DNA of 64,000 nt from Bacteroidota bacterium (GTDB lineage: Bacteria > Bacteroidota > Ignavibacteria > Ignavibacteriales > Ignavibacteriaceae), in NCBI GenBank assembly GCA_021824145.1, contig JAKALM010000002.1, forward strand, positions 124,001 through 188,000. Reading direction: 5' to 3'. The position numbers were made by a program, and so were the translations under genes. Positions within the stretch are counted from its first letter, which is position 1, and every line of letters starts with the position of its first letter. The notes beneath the pieces were generated by a model. It was not told where the DNA came from. It made no database searches and saw nothing but the letters and a program-made list of their open reading frames with translations. Below, one piece after another: positions 63,444-64,000 of this stretch.

Positions 63444-64000
63444 ATGAAATTATCTCGCCTTAAAATATTACGAATTATAATTTCACTAATATTTTTTATC
63501 TTATTATCAGCTTTGTTTTTAGATTTTAAGAATTTTTTTTCACCAAAGTTCACAAACTATTTTACATATCTTCAATTTTTTCCATCTTTATTAAAATTCT
63601 TAAACCACCAAGGAATTGCAGCTGCCGGCTTCATCTTTATTTTAATAATAACAATAATATTTGGCAGAATATATTGTTCAAGTCTTTGTCCTCTTGGAAC
63701 TTTACAAGATATTTTTTCAAGAATATCAAAAATTATTTTTAAGAAAAAACACTTTCATCATAGAAAGCCGCAAAGTTTATTGAGATATTCATTACTAAGT
63801 TTTTCTATTCTGTCGTGGATTTTGGGCAGTTTAATTGTAATTATTTTACTTGACCCATATAGCAATTTTGGTAGAATCTTTACTCAAATTTTTAAGCAAA
63901 TTTTATTATTATTAAATAATCTGCTAGCTGAATTACTTACAAAGTTCGATATTTATTTACTATACACAATTGAATTTAATAAAATAAATCCAAGTTTGAT
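63444..64000 (+). CDS. NapH-like 4Fe-4S membrane protein, 3' part outside window
   Basis: The frame is open to the window end, giving about 185 residues of an incomplete protein. There are hydrophobic helices near 10-27, 59-77 and 119-141. After the second comes GRIYCSSLCPLGTLQDIF, the Cys-x3-Cys-Pro cytoplasmic motif of NapH-type quinol dehydrogenase proteins. A basic stretch rich in Lys and His follows (about 100-112). Ferredoxin-type cluster motifs would be expected further on. The start at 63444 follows GAGGGG at 63427-63432. It pairs with the DUF362 gene, a common combination in which electrons could pass from the membrane to a periplasmic partner. Confidence 0.85.
   Translation, partial: MKLSRLKILRIIISLIFFILLSALFLDFKNFFSPKFTNYFTYLQFFPSLLKFLNHQGIAAAGFIFILIITIIFGRIYCSSLCPLGTLQDIFSRISKIIFKKKHFHHRKPQSLLRYSLLSFSILSWILGSLIVIILLDPYSNFGRIFTQIFKQILLLLNNLLAELLTKFDIYLLYTIEFNKINPSL

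Overview
The window is a compact, AT-rich (about one-third GC by eye) bacterial chromosome segment. It carries about 52 protein genes and no rRNA, tRNA, CRISPR array or insertion sequence that I can support. Several secreted proteins end in the type IX secretion (Por) type A sorting domain, with the NPFNP-T-I-Y and LGKE-V--LVNE-----G pattern typical of the Ignavibacteria branch of the Bacteroidota/Chlorobi group. TAnnTTTG-like -7 boxes and PorV-era style outer-membrane barrels agree with that. The species cannot be named from the sequence alone.

Layout. 1-5.2 kb: the end of a UvrD-type helicase, a membrane glycosyltransferase, and a nucleoside-salvage operon (cdd, tdk, nupC, pnp). 5.3-8.7 kb: secD-secF, a clear terminator, and the tiny ribosomal protein bTHX. 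8.7-10.2 kb: a small protein of unknown function set between unusually structured non-coding DNA. 10.2-13.4 kb: two T9SS cargo proteins and an outer-membrane barrel. 13.4-14.3 kb: fluoride channel crcB/fluC with a DUF190 partner and a fluoride-riboswitch-like leader. 14.3-24.6 kb: a large stress/partner-switching block with three SpoIIE-type phosphatases, an RsbV-like antagonist, an RsbW-like kinase, an ECF sigma factor with its membrane anti-sigma, and a second antagonist. 24.7-31.2 kb: purA, an orphan histidine kinase, nadA, aroK-aroB and a small barrel protein. Between nadA and aroB lie two tandem, related transcription units. Each has a -24/-12 (sigma-54) promoter match, a shared 15-nt block, C-rich CCCUC motifs and a hairpin at its end. 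I read them as candidate small RNAs. 31.3-46 kb: ppiD, a Crp/Fnr regulator, a PHP phosphoesterase, ribH, a T9SS propeller protein, an ABC-F ATPase, a ROK kinase, rsmA, a PAP2 protein, ubiE/menG, a lipoprotein, rdgB, a SemiSWEET-like protein and an AhpD-like protein. 46.2-53.4 kb: a metallopeptidase/beta-propeller/outer-membrane-barrel protein, a glycine-rich lipoprotein, an MFS exporter, and a Pit phosphate transporter with its DUF47 partner. 53.5-60.8 kb: a seven-gene TetR-controlled ABC export operon (adaptor, two ATPases, TolC, two permeases) with a candidate operator. 60.8-64 kb: a PLP decarboxylase, then a Tat-signal DUF362 protein and a truncated NapH-like Fe-S membrane protein.

How the genes work together. 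The best-connected modules are salvage of pyrimidine and purine nucleosides, SecDF-driven export feeding T9SS and outer-membrane proteins, and the RsbU/V/W switch. In that switch, phosphatases activated through membrane, PDZ or GAF domains dephosphorylate STAS proteins, which then free a target from the RsbW kinase. The tandem sigma-54 RNAs and the hairpin-dense island at 8.7-10.2 kb are the least explained parts.
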